DNA of 35,369 bases from Sphingomonadaceae bacterium 3R27E2-A. GTDB taxonomy: Bacteria > Pseudomonadota > Alphaproteobacteria > Sphingomonadales > Sphingomonadaceae. This document shows, in pieces, positions 14,482-22,789 of this stretch. The notes under the pieces are model-generated. The model did no database searches, was not told where the DNA came from, and saw nothing but the letters and a program-made list of their open reading frames with translations. Position 1 is the first letter of the stretch; every line of letters begins with the position of its first letter. Made by a program: the position numbers and the translations under genes. The stretch lies in contig SCNT01000044.1 in NCBI GenBank assembly GCA_005503165.1, positions 1 to 35,369 on the forward strand. The letters are read 5' to 3'.

Positions 14482-16095
14482 TCAGGCCGGGGTGGCAGAC
14501 GGAGCGAGAAGCTCGCGGAGCCGCGGCTTGACGATCTTGCCCATGGCATTTCGGGGGAAGGCATCGACGAACATCCAGTCATCGGGGATCTTGTAGCGCG
14601 ACAGGTTCGCGAGGCAGAGGGTCCGTAGCTCTTCCTCGATGTCCGCGCGGGACTGGGCCGCGTCGGCTGGCTGGATGACGGCGACGGTCCGCATGCCGAG
14701 ACGATCGTCGGGTTGCCCGATGATCGCGCAGTCCGCGACCGAAGCGGCGCCTTGCAGGACGTTCTCGATTTCGGTCGGATAGACGTTGGAACCGCCTCGC
14801 AGGATCAGTTCGGAGCTGCGATCGGCGATCGTGAGCCAGCCTTCGGAGTCGAGGCTCCCGACGTCGCCCGAATGGACGACCCCGCCCTCGAGGAGCGCCG
14901 CGGTCTTCGCCGCATCGAGCCAGTATCCGAGCGGCGGTGCATAGACATGCGCCCACGCGCCCTCGTCCACGGCCGCAAAACAGACTTCACCGACTTCGCC
15001 GGGGGCGAGTTCATGGCCCTCCGTGTCGCGGATCGAGATGCGCAGATGGGGCAATGCGAAGCCGGAGGCGCCCTCGGGCGTAGGCCGATCCTGCGGACTG
15101 GCGACCACCGTCGGCGCTTCGGTGAGGCCGTAGCTTGGCTGCAGCTGCTGTCCGTGGCGGGCAAGGAAGCCGTCGCGCATGGCCTGCGAAACGGGTGCGC
15201 CGCCGGCCCCGGCGGACAGCCCTGGCGGAAGGTCGAGATCCTCCTTCATCAGGTCATAGATCATCGTCGGAACAAAGGCGCATTGCTCGATCCGTTCGCG
15301 CGCCAGCCACTCGACCATCGGCGCGATCTTCGCCGTCTTGCCGAGGATGAAGGGCCGGGCGTTCCAGTAAGCGACAACGGCGCCGAGGATCATCACATTC
15401 GTGATCGTCACCGGAAGCACCGATCCGCGGCGCGCGCCGGGATTCATGAGGCCATGCGCCGAAACCGCGGCGGCGAGGGTCACCATATTATGCTGGCTGT
15501 GCACACAGCCCTTCGGAACGCCGGTGGTCCCGCTCGTGTACATGATCGCTGCGGGGGCGAAGGGATCGACGTCGGGATAGGCAATATCGACCGGCACGGT
15601 GGCAGCCAGTGCGTCGACCCAATCCGCATCATCGTCGATCGACAGGATGTGCGCAAGCGCCGGCAATTCGGAGCGAAGGGCCTCGACCTCGGCCGCCGTA
15701 TCGCGATCGGCGAGGATCAGATGGGTTTGTGAATGACCGAGTATATAGGCCTTGTCGCCGGGCGGGAGGATGCGGTTCAGCCCGACCCATACCGCCCCGA
15801 GGCGCATCGCCGCAAAATAGCCGACGACCGCCTCCCAGCGGTTCGGCATCGCGGCGGCGACCCGCATGCCGGCTCCCACGCCGCGTGCGCGAAGCAGCGC
15901 TGCGGCGTGATCGATCGCCATATCGAGCTCGCGGAAGCTGAACCGGCGCACATCATCGGCAAGCGCCTCGTCGTCAGGGCGCCTTGCCGCGGCAAGGCCG
16001 ACGAGGCTGGAGACATCGGGCGGACCCACGGGCGGGTCGATGCGATATCGCGGCGGCTGCAGGCCCACGGCCGCGTAATCAAATTGATCCACCAT
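14482..16095 (-). CDS. Acyl-CoA ligase / AMP-dependent synthetase
   Basis: The 537-residue ANL-superfamily enzyme shows the P-loop-like motif MYTSGTTGVPKG (about residues 186-197), the A5 motif YGLTEAP, the ribose-binding Asp in HSGDVGSLD and the C-terminal catalytic Lys in MGKIVKPRL. It makes an acyl-CoA from a carboxylic acid with ATP, through an acyl-AMP. The chain is full length for the family. It begins a leftward operon with an SDR and an MFS transporter, a sensible set for uptake, CoA activation and oxidation of a carboxylic acid. Upstream is a long divergent gap with repeats; the GATAGTAT motif is 25 bases before its start. The acid it activates cannot be read from the sequence. Confidence 0.92.
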   Translation of the reverse strand: MVDQFDYAAVGLQPPRYRIDPPVGPPDVSSLVGLAAARRPDDEALADDVRRFSFRELDMAIDHAAALLRARGVGAGMRVAAAMPNRWEAVVGYFAAMRLGAVWVGLNRILPPGDKAYILGHSQTHLILADRDTAAEVEALRSELPALAHILSIDDDADWVDALAATVPVDIAYPDVDPFAPAAIMYTSGTTGVPKGCVHSQHNMVTLAAAVSAHGLMNPGARRGSVLPVTITNVMILGAVVAYWNARPFILGKTAKIAPMVEWLARERIEQCAFVPTMIYDLMKEDLDLPPGLSAGAGGAPVSQAMRDGFLARHGQQLQPSYGLTEAPTVVASPQDRPTPEGASGFALPHLRISIRDTEGHELAPGEVGEVCFAAVDEGAWAHVYAPPLGYWLDAAKTAALLEGGVVHSGDVGSLDSEGWLTIADRSSELILRGGSNVYPTEIENVLQGAASVADCAIIGQPDDRLGMRTVAVIQPADAAQSRADIEEELRTLCLANLSRYKIPDDWMFVDAFPRNAMGKIVKPRLRELLAPSATPA

Positions 16096-16114
16096 CCCAA
16101 TCCTGTTTATTAGT

Positions 16115-16127
16115 TATACGATAGTAT
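16115..16127. promoter_or_regulatory. Candidate operator upstream of the first acyl-CoA ligase gene
   Basis: TATACGAT (16115-16122) overlaps GATAGTAT (16120-16127), and ATAC-GATA-GTAT within it is an inverted repeat. GATAGTAT and ATCGTATA both recur at the maoC-like promoter (9875-9890). It lies 20-32 bases upstream of the ligase start codon, where a bound protein would block transcription. Confidence 0.35.
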
Positions 16128-16396
16128 CAATGACCCGGCGAAGCGTCGGAGTCAATCGGGCGAGGAACGTAAAATGTCACAAGGCGATATTCGGGTCGAG
16201 TGGCGCGAGCGGCCGGCATTGCCGTCGGCGCTCCCGATGCGCGCCATGTGGCGGGCGCTGGCATGGGACGGCGCGAGCTTCGCTCGCCACCTGCTGCACG
16301 CCGCAATCGGCGCGAGAAACGGCAAGCGGGGCTCGCCCCTCGCCGCCCGGCAACGAAATCCGGAGCACGCAAAATTGGGGCTGGCCATCCTTTATC

Positions 16397-16409
16397 AACT
16401 AACTTAGTT
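16397..16409. promoter_or_regulatory. Palindrome AACTAACTTAGTT upstream of the acyl-CoA dehydrogenase operon
   Basis: This is a perfect 13-base palindrome around a central C, about 80 bases before the start codon at 16490. Related sequences occur at 21124-21136 (CTAATTTAG core) and 25110-25122 (10 of 13 identical when inverted), each in another catabolic promoter of the window. It is a candidate operator for a regulator not encoded here. Confidence 0.45.
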
Positions 16410-16489
16410 ATAGGATTAGTGGCATATCGAAGGTAATTGGCCCGGCACCGTGGACAAGGCGCGCGGCCGGAAAGGGAAAGGGCTTGGAG

Positions 16490-17659
16490 ATGGATCTTGG
16501 CTTCGGGCCGGAGTTCGACGGCTTTCGCGCGGAAGTGAAACAGTTCCTGGCGGAAAACTGGCCGCCAGCGGACGGCGACTATAAGTCGAAGGAGAATGAG
16601 CGCCGGTTCGTTCTCGCCGCCGTCGACCGCGGATATCTTCATCGCGCCGTGCCGAAGCGGTTCGGGGGGTCCGAGCAGGCACCCGATATCGCGCGCGCCG
16701 AAATCATCCGCGAAGAGTTCGCCAAGGCCCGCGCCCCGAGCGGGCGCATCCTGGGAACCGGCAAACTCGTGGTCCCGACGCTGCTCGAGTGGGGCACCGA
16801 AGAGCAATGCGCCGAGTTTATCGCGCGGACGCTGACCGGCGAGATTCGCTGGGCACAGGGCTTTTCCGAGCCCAATGCCGGATCCGACCTCGCCTCGCTT
16901 CGCACGCGCGCCGAGCTCGTCGGAGACGAGTGGGTGATCAATGGGCAGAAGATCTGGAGCACCGGGGCCGACCGGGCCACGCACATGTTCATGCTGGTTC
17001 GGACCGAACCCGACGCCGGCAAGCATGACGCCATTTCCTATCTGCTCGTCGACCTGCGCCAGCCGGGGGTGACGGTGCGGCCGCTCCAGCAGATGACGCG
17101 GCTCCCCGAGTTCTGTGAGGTTTTCTTCGACGACGCCCGGACACCGGCCGGCAATCTTGTCGGCGAACGCGGCAAGGGCTGGTATGTCACACGCTCGACG
17201 CTGAAGCATGAGCGTTCGGGTATCGGTGGCCTCACCTGGAGCCTCTCGATGATGCGCGATCTCGTGAAGCTTGCGCGCGAAACGCAGCGGAATGGCAAAC
17301 CCGCCATCGAGGATCCCCGCATTCGGTCCGAACTCGCCGCGATCGACGGCCAGCTCATGTCGCTCACCTATTCGACCTACCGCGCGACTTCGCATGCGGT
17401 CCATGATCGCGATGTGGGCAGTTTTGCGACAATGCCCAAGCTCTACATGACCGACCTCGCGCAGCGGATCGGCAAGCTCGCCCGCGACATCGTCGGCGAC
17501 GATTTCGTCGACATGTCGGGGCCCGGCAAGAAATGGATCGAGCGCTTCATGATTTCGCTCTCGATGTCGATCGCCGGCGGCACCTCGAACATTCAGCGCA
17601 ACCTGATCGCCGAGCGGAGCCTGGGCCTACCCCGCGATGCCAGAGGAGGCACGAAATGA
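16490..17659 (+). CDS. Acyl-CoA dehydrogenase, large/FAD-binding type subunit
   Basis: This 389-residue acyl-CoA dehydrogenase has the substrate/FAD motif WAQGFSEPNAGSDLASLRT, the VINGQKIWSTGA strand and the C-terminal FAD element AGGTSNIQRNLIAERSLGLPR. It catalyses the alpha,beta-desaturation of an acyl-CoA, passing electrons to ETF. ATG 16490 with AAGGG seven bases upstream is preferred over the TTG at 16484. It overlaps the next dehydrogenase gene by four bases (ATGA). The pair, one long and one short subunit, resembles the alpha2beta2 FadE heterotetramers known from steroid side-chain degradation. That the two form a complex is inference from fused translation and complementary lengths. 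Confidence 0.92.
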   Translation: MDLGFGPEFDGFRAEVKQFLAENWPPADGDYKSKENERRFVLAAVDRGYLHRAVPKRFGGSEQAPDIARAEIIREEFAKARAPSGRILGTGKLVVPTLLEWGTEEQCAEFIARTLTGEIRWAQGFSEPNAGSDLASLRTRAELVGDEWVINGQKIWSTGADRATHMFMLVRTEPDAGKHDAISYLLVDLRQPGVTVRPLQQMTRLPEFCEVFFDDARTPAGNLVGERGKGWYVTRSTLKHERSGIGGLTWSLSMMRDLVKLARETQRNGKPAIEDPRIRSELAAIDGQLMSLTYSTYRATSHAVHDRDVGSFATMPKLYMTDLAQRIGKLARDIVGDDFVDMSGPGKKWIERFMISLSMSIAGGTSNIQRNLIAERSLGLPRDARGGTK

Positions 17660-18726
17660 ATTTCCTGTTGTCCGACGAGCAGCTGGCGCTGCTCGATGCT
17701 CTGCGCGGCCTCCTCCAGGACAAATGCGATCCCCGCCGCGTCCATGAGGTTTTCGATGGCGACGGATCCTTCGACGCCGGGCTCTGGCAGGCGATCTGCG
17801 AGATGGGCATTCCCGCCATCATGGTGCCCGAAGGCCAGGGCGGACTCGGCCTCAAGCTCATCGATCTCGCGATTGCAGCGGAACTCGTCGGCGAATATGC
17901 AGCGCCCGTTCCGTTGTTCGGCCATTGCGCCGCAACGATTGCTGTCGCGCTGTGCGGCAGCGACGCGCAGCATGCGCGCTGGCTGCCAAAGCTGGCCTCG
18001 GGCGAGGCGCTCGCGACCCTGGCGCTCGGCGAGGGCGATTCGCGATGGCTTCCCGGGGAATGGGAGATTGCCGGCGAAGCGCGTCTGAACGGGAAAAAGC
18101 GCCTCGTTCCTCACGGTCTGGAGGCCGATCTGTTTATCGTCGGCACCGCGTCGGGCCTGGTGCTCGTCGAGAAGGGCGAAGGCGTCGCCGCCGAGCGTCT
18201 CGACGGAGCAGACCGTACCCGCTCGCTCGACACGGTGACCTTCACCGATGCGCCCGCCGAGCCGATGCCCGGAGACGAAGCGTCGGTCGCGCGGTCGATC
18301 GACGCGGCTGCGGTGCTGCTCGCGGCCGACGCCTTCGGCGGCGCCAACCATTGCGTCGAGATGTCGGTGGAATATGCCAAGGTGCGCGAGCAATATGGCG
18401 CGCCGATCGGCAGCTTCCAGGGGCTGAAGCACCAGCTGTCGAACATGGCGCTGGCCGTCGAGCCAGGCCGGGGCCTTTACTGGTACGCAGCCCACGCCTG
18501 GGACGATCTTCCCGAGAAGGCGCGACATGCCGCGGCCCAGGCCAAGGCTCATCTCACCGACATCTACCTCCAGGCGACCCGCGACACGGTCGAGGCGCAT
18601 GGCGGCATCGGCTTCACCTGGGAACATGACACCCACATCTACATGAAGCGCGCGATGCTCGATTGGGCCTGGCTCGGCCAGCCCGAAAAACATCGTCTTC
18701 GTGCCGCAGATCTTGCCGGCTGGTAA
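17656..18726 (+). CDS. Acyl-CoA dehydrogenase, small partner subunit
   Basis: This 356-residue protein has the acyl-CoA dehydrogenase fold, with N-terminal helices (LLSDEQLALLDALRGLL), a degenerate middle beta domain and a C-terminal helical domain with REQYGAPIGSFQGLKHQLSNMA and VEAHGGIGFTWEHDTHIYMKRA. The substrate/FAD motif of the middle domain, so clear in its neighbour, is not conserved here, which is typical of the non-classical subunit of heteromeric FadE enzymes. The ATG at 17656 overlaps the upstream stop (ATGA) and is preceded by AGAGGAGG, a very strong ribosome-binding site. The E2-like acyltransferase gene follows 15 bases later. Its individual catalytic role is uncertain. Confidence 0.88.
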   Translation: MNFLLSDEQLALLDALRGLLQDKCDPRRVHEVFDGDGSFDAGLWQAICEMGIPAIMVPEGQGGLGLKLIDLAIAAELVGEYAAPVPLFGHCAATIAVALCGSDAQHARWLPKLASGEALATLALGEGDSRWLPGEWEIAGEARLNGKKRLVPHGLEADLFIVGTASGLVLVEKGEGVAAERLDGADRTRSLDTVTFTDAPAEPMPGDEASVARSIDAAAVLLAADAFGGANHCVEMSVEYAKVREQYGAPIGSFQGLKHQLSNMALAVEPGRGLYWYAAHAWDDLPEKARHAAAQAKAHLTDIYLQATRDTVEAHGGIGFTWEHDTHIYMKRAMLDWAWLGQPEKHRLRAADLAGW

Positions 18727-18741
18727 TCAAGGGAAATCAGG

Positions 18742-19485
18742 ATGAGCGATCTACTCAATGGCCTCGCGCCGTGGCCGACGGGCGATTTTTCGGTGTTCGG
18801 CGATGTCGAAGTGGACGAGCTGCCGCGCATACAGCGGTTCGTGGCCGCGAACATGGGCCGCAACTGGGTTGCGATCCCGCATGTGACGCATCATGACGAC
18901 GCCGATATCACCGCGCTCGAAGCGGCACGCCGCACGCGCAATCAGGCGAACGGGACCAAGCTCACGATCGTGCCGCTGCTGGTCAAGATTCTCGCCGACG
19001 CGCTGGTCGCGTTCCCGCAGTTCAACCAGTCGCTCGATCCCGCGGCGGGCAAGATCATTCGCAAGAAGTTCGCGCATATCGGCGTTGCCGTCGACACGCC
19101 CAAGGGCCTGCTCGTCCCGGTGGTGCGCGACTGCGACAAGAAGGATGCCGGTGCCATTGCGGGCGAGATCGCGGCGCTGTCGGCGAAGGCGCGCGAAAGG
19201 GGGCTAACGATGGATGAGATGTCGGGCGGGTGCATCACCCTGTCGTCGCTTGGGCATATCGGCGGCACCGCCTTTACCCCGATCGTCAATGCGCCCGAAG
19301 TCGCGATCCTCGGCGTGACGCGGGCGCGACCGGTGGCGACGCCAGGCGCCGATGGCGGCATAGCGTGGAAGACGATGCTGCCTCTCTCGCTGAGCTATGA
19401 TCACCGCGTGATCAACGGCGCCGACGCGGCGCGTTTCGTCGCCTATATCGCCAAGCGCCTCGCCGATCCTGCCTCGCTCTTCTGA
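18742..19485 (+). CDS. Stand-alone 2-oxoacid dehydrogenase E2-type acyltransferase domain
   Basis: The 247-residue protein equals only the catalytic (CAT) domain of dihydrolipoamide acyltransferases: PHVTHHDDADITALEAAR, FAHIGVAVDTPKGLLVPVVR, ITLSSLGHIGGTAFTPIVN, and the active-site motif SYDHRVINGADAARF with His221 and Asn225. There is no lipoyl domain and no E1/E3-binding domain, and no E1 or E3 gene is nearby. It cannot therefore be a normal oxoacid dehydrogenase E2; an acyl transfer to or from CoA in the catabolic pathway is the simplest idea. The Asn in place of the usual Asp of the DHRxxDG motif also occurs in known E2p enzymes such as that of Azotobacter. It follows the dehydrogenase pair by 15 bases, with AAGGGAAATCAGG upstream. 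Confidence 0.85.
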   Translation: MSDLLNGLAPWPTGDFSVFGDVEVDELPRIQRFVAANMGRNWVAIPHVTHHDDADITALEAARRTRNQANGTKLTIVPLLVKILADALVAFPQFNQSLDPAAGKIIRKKFAHIGVAVDTPKGLLVPVVRDCDKKDAGAIAGEIAALSAKARERGLTMDEMSGGCITLSSLGHIGGTAFTPIVNAPEVAILGVTRARPVATPGADGGIAWKTMLPLSLSYDHRVINGADAARFVAYIAKRLADPASLF

Positions 19486-19497
19486 GCGGGGCGGCGG

Positions 19498-20991
19498 TCA
19501 GGCCGCGAACAGCTTCTTGAGTTCGGGCTGGCTCACTTTCATCGATGGCGTGCGCGGCATTTCATCGAGCTGCAGCAGCTGCACGGGCACCTGATAGGGG
19601 GTGAGGCGTTCGCGCAGATAGGCGCGGAGTGCGTCGGGTTCGAGCGACTGGCCCGACTTGACGAGGTACGCCGCGGCGGGAACCTCGCCGAGGCGCGGAT
19701 CGGGAAGCGCGATGACGCAGGCCTCGCGGACCGCGGGATGGGTCTCGATCGACCGCACGACATCGTCGGGGATGATCTTGAAGCCGCCGCGAATGATCGC
19801 ATTGTCGGCGCGTCCGAGGATCCAGAGGAAGTTCTCCTCGTCCATGCGGGCGATGTCGTTGGTTCGCATCCAGCTTACGCCGTCGCCGAGATATTTTGCG
19901 CGAAGCTCGAGGAGGCCGCTTTCTCCGAACGGCAGCGGATCGCCCGTTTCGGCATCGACGACCCGGCCTTCGACGCCCGGGTTCATCCGGCCGACGCTGC
20001 CGCGACAGGATTTCCCGTGGGTCTTGAAATCCTGCATCGTCCAGCCCGCGACGCCGCCTGCAAATTCGGTCGCGCCATAGTTCTGGAGCACGGGAATGCC
20101 GTATCGATCGAAGAAGGCGTCGGCGAGGTCGGGATCGAGCGGCGCGGTTCCGGTCCGGAAAACGGCCAGGCTCGCAAGCTTTTCTTTCGGCACGTCGGCG
20201 TCGAGGATCATGCGCAGACCCGACGGAGGCGCACTCACTGCCTTGGGCTGGTGGCGTTCGATCGCAGCGACGAAGGGGCCGACCTGGAAGCGTTCGAGCA
20301 TGCAAGCGCGGCGGCCGGCCGACAGGCAGATGAAGAGGCCGACGAGGCCGCCGATATGCGAAAAAGGCGTGTTGAGGATGCTGACCGCGCGGCGGAGGCG
20401 CGGCTCCTCGTTCACGTCGCGCCGCTCGAACACGGCAGCATCGAGGATCATGCGCTCGAAGTTGCGGGCCTTCAGCGGGATGCGCTTCGGTGTGCCGGTG
20501 GTGCCGCTCGTCAGCATCTCGATCCCGATACCTTCGGCGTCCGACAGGAAATCTCCGTCGCCGAGCGCGTTCAGCACTTTCACCTTGTCGCCCGCCGTGG
20601 AGGGAATTGCGAGGCAGAGCGCCTTGCTCGCGAAGGCCGCCTCACGGAATTCGTCGCGGCTCCAGTCCTCGGCGGCAGCGAAGATCACCGGCGCCTTGAG
20701 CGCCGCGACGTCGGCAACGAGCTTCTCCTCGGGAAGAAGCGGGTTGAGGGTGACGATGCAGCGATCCGAAATGAGCAGGCCGACGATGGCAGCGGCGATC
20801 TGCGGCGTGTTGCGCAGGACCCCGGCGATGCGGCTTCCCGCCCCGATCGCGTTTGCAGCAAATATCTCTTCGAGCCCGTCCATGATGTCGGTCAGTTCGC
20901 CCCAGCTGTGCCAGACTTCCCGAAACTCGATTGCCTCCGCATCCGGATCCAGACGCATCACCCCGTCGATAATCGACCGCAACTTGGACAT
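19498..20991 (-). CDS. Acyl-CoA ligase / AMP-dependent synthetase (second)
   Basis: This 497-residue ANL enzyme has EMLTSGTTGTPKRIPL (P-loop-like), NYGATEFAGG (A5), MRTNDIARMDEENFLWILGRAD (A7-A8), GGFKIIPDDV and a C-terminal Lys in PSMKVSQPEL. It is somewhat shorter than the first ligase of the window and clearly a different subfamily. Start ATG 20991 follows GAGGT; an in-frame start at 21114 would add 41 residues with no family match and is rejected. It lies 178 bases downstream of the GMC gene, with a palindrome-bearing AT-rich promoter between (about 21124), so it is probably an independent unit. It converges on the E2-like gene with a 12-base gap. Substrate unknown. Confidence 0.9.
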   Translation of the reverse strand: MSKLRSIIDGVMRLDPDAEAIEFREVWHSWGELTDIMDGLEEIFAANAIGAGSRIAGVLRNTPQIAAAIVGLLISDRCIVTLNPLLPEEKLVADVAALKAPVIFAAAEDWSRDEFREAAFASKALCLAIPSTAGDKVKVLNALGDGDFLSDAEGIGIEMLTSGTTGTPKRIPLKARNFERMILDAAVFERRDVNEEPRLRRAVSILNTPFSHIGGLVGLFICLSAGRRACMLERFQVGPFVAAIERHQPKAVSAPPSGLRMILDADVPKEKLASLAVFRTGTAPLDPDLADAFFDRYGIPVLQNYGATEFAGGVAGWTMQDFKTHGKSCRGSVGRMNPGVEGRVVDAETGDPLPFGESGLLELRAKYLGDGVSWMRTNDIARMDEENFLWILGRADNAIIRGGFKIIPDDVVRSIETHPAVREACVIALPDPRLGEVPAAAYLVKSGQSLEPDALRAYLRERLTPYQVPVQLLQLDEMPRTPSMKVSQPELKKLFAA

Positions 20992-21123
20992 CGCTACCTC
21001 AACCTCAAAGCAAGCGCCGCGCAGCAGCGGCACCGCATTCTCCCTGTCCCGGCGCAATTTTCCGCTCGGAAATCCACTCCGGACTCCCCCAGCAGGCAAT
21101 GCGCCCTTTTCCAATATACCTCT

Positions 21124-21136
21124 ACCTAATTTAGAT
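21124..21136. promoter_or_regulatory. Palindrome ACCTAATTTAGAT upstream of the second acyl-CoA ligase gene
   Basis: The core CTAATTTAG is a perfect inverted repeat around a central base and matches CTAACTTAG at 16399-16407. It sits in a short AT-rich stretch (ATTTAGATATATAT) about 133 bases before the ligase start at 20991, suggesting a regulated promoter with a long leader. Confidence 0.4.
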
Positions 21137-21169
21137 ATATATGCAAGCGATTCACGTTTCGCGATGCAA

Positions 21170-22789
21170 TCAATTGCGATGAACGCTCCGGATCATCTCC
21201 GCCGCTTTTTCGGCAATCATGATGGTGGGGGCGTTGGTGTTCGCCGAGACAGGCTCGGGCATGACCGAGGCATCGACCACCCGCAGCCCATCGATGCCGC
21301 GCACCCGCAGCTCCGGATCGACGACCGCCATTGCGTCGTTTGCCGCGCCCATCCGGCAGGTTCCAACCATATGATAGCCGATCCCCGCCCACTGGCGGAT
21401 GTAGACACGCCAGCCTTCGGCGTCCTGCGGCAGCGGCGCGGGACGGAGGTCGCCGGTGATGACCGAGGCAAGCGCGGGAGCCTCGCAGGCGCGCTGGACC
21501 AGCTGGCACGCGGCAACGAGCTTCTCCAGGTCCTCGTCGGCTCCAAGGAGCCTGGGCTCGATGCGGGGCGGCGAGTCGGGTTCGCGGTCGCGGAGGCGCA
21601 CCGCGCCGCGACTTTGCGGCCGCGCGACGTGGAAACCCATGCTGAAGGAGGGGCGCTTCTCGACGACAGCGTCGCCTTTCGCGTTGAAGGTAACGGCAAC
21701 CGGAAGCATTGAAAGTATGACGTCGGGCTCGGCCAGCTCGGGGCGGGTCTTCAGTCCTGCCATCACCTGCACCGCGGGGGTGGTCAGAATGCCCTGGCGC
21801 TGAAACAGGTAACGAAACATCGCGCCGGCCAGGCCGAGCGGCGTCAGATGACGACTCAGCGTATCGATCCCGACGAACTTCGAGATCGCGATCGTGCAAT
21901 GCTCGCGCAGATTCTCGCCGACGCCCGGAAGGTCGGTCACGATGCGCACGCCATGCCGGGCGAGTTGATCGGCAGGGCCCACGCCGGATCGCATCAGCAG
22001 CGTCGGCGACTGGGCGCAGCCGGCCGACACGATGACTTCGCGCTTGGCGACCAGCTCCGCCGACACCGACCCCTTGCGATAGCGCACACCGGTCGCCCGC
22101 CGGCCTTCGAAGAGGATGTACTCGGCGACGGCGCCGGTTACGACGCGAAGATTGGGCCGCGAAAGCGCGGGCTCGAGAAAGGCGCGCCGGGTCGAGCAGC
22201 GCTGCCCGCCGCGCTGGGTCGCATAGATCGGAAAAACCCCGAACTGGTCGCCACTGCAATAATCGTCATTGAGCGGAAGGCCGACCTCGCGAAAGGCGTC
22301 GATTACATGGCGGCCGATCGCCTGCGGCTCGCCGACCGGCGACACACTCAGGGGGCCATGCCGGCCGTGCGATTGCGATGCCGGCCCGTGGAATGTCTCG
22401 GAGCGCAGGAAATAGGGAAATATCTCCTCGAACGACCAGCCGGTGCAGCCCAGCCGCGCCCAGGCATCATAGTCGCCGCGCGACCCGCGCATATAGACTT
22501 GTCCATTGATCCCCGAGCTACCCCCGAGCATGCGGCCCGCGCCCCAGGTCATCGTCCGCCCGCCCAGCGAAGGATCGGGTTCGGTCTGCAAGCGCCAGTC
22601 ATAGCGCGCATCGCCCATGAGCTTGGCCGTGCCCGCAGGCATGTCGATCAGGAAGCCGCGCCCGTCGCCGCCAGCCTCGAGCAGCACGACCTCGACCGAC
22701 GGGTCTTCGGACAGGCGTGCGGCAAGCACGCATCCTGCGCTCCCGCCTCCTACGATCACATAATCTGCCGAGACGGGAAGCTGGCTCAC
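21170..22789 (-). CDS. GMC-family FAD-dependent oxidoreductase (second)
   Basis: The 539-residue protein has the FAD motif YVIVGGGSAGCVLAARL, the GMC signature LGGSSGINGQVYMRGSRGDYD, signature 2 around GCAQSPTLLMRSGVGPA, and the C-terminal His/Asn pair in GYHMVGTCRMG and SANTNAPTIM. It is a paralogue of the GMC enzyme at 3886-5490. It begins with GTG, overlapping the aldehyde dehydrogenase stop codon (GTGA), so it is the third gene of the SDR-ALDH-GMC operon. Together with the adjacent aldehyde dehydrogenase it could oxidise a primary alcohol to an acid, which the ligase just downstream could then activate with CoA. Confidence 0.91.
   Translation of the reverse strand: MSQLPVSADYVIVGGGSAGCVLAARLSEDPSVEVVLLEAGGDGRGFLIDMPAGTAKLMGDARYDWRLQTEPDPSLGGRTMTWGAGRMLGGSSGINGQVYMRGSRGDYDAWARLGCTGWSFEEIFPYFLRSETFHGPASQSHGRHGPLSVSPVGEPQAIGRHVIDAFREVGLPLNDDYCSGDQFGVFPIYATQRGGQRCSTRRAFLEPALSRPNLRVVTGAVAEYILFEGRRATGVRYRKGSVSAELVAKREVIVSAGCAQSPTLLMRSGVGPADQLARHGVRIVTDLPGVGENLREHCTIAISKFVGIDTLSRHLTPLGLAGAMFRYLFQRQGILTTPAVQVMAGLKTRPELAEPDVILSMLPVAVTFNAKGDAVVEKRPSFSMGFHVARPQSRGAVRLRDREPDSPPRIEPRLLGADEDLEKLVAACQLVQRACEAPALASVITGDLRPAPLPQDAEGWRVYIRQWAGIGYHMVGTCRMGAANDAMAVVDPELRVRGIDGLRVVDASVMPEPVSANTNAPTIMIAEKAAEMIRSVHRN

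Larger units (their letters stand above)
16096..16489. other. Divergent intergenic region (394 bases) between acyl-CoA ligase and acyl-CoA dehydrogenase operons
   Basis: The two ends are AT-rich and promoter-like, while the middle (about 16140-16390) is GC-rich. Short frames cross the middle on both strands, including one of 77 codons from 16174, but none has a good ribosome-binding site or a recognisable product. The ends share TTATA(C/G)GAT: 16114-16122 on the ligase side and 16408-16415 on the dehydrogenase side. A perfect palindrome lies at 16397-16409. Two separate, outward-facing promoters are the simplest reading; the GC-rich core could be a gene remnant. Confidence 0.5.

Noticed and set aside
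16174..16407. A 77-codon frame in the ligase/dehydrogenase gap.
   Set aside because: No good ribosome-binding site, no recognisable product, and it runs through the candidate operator palindrome at 16397.
18742..19485. The Asn in DHRVINGAD as evidence that the E2-like acyltransferase is inactive.
   Set aside because: Known functional E2p proteins, such as that of Azotobacter, also have Asn at this position, so the substitution is not a sign of decay.
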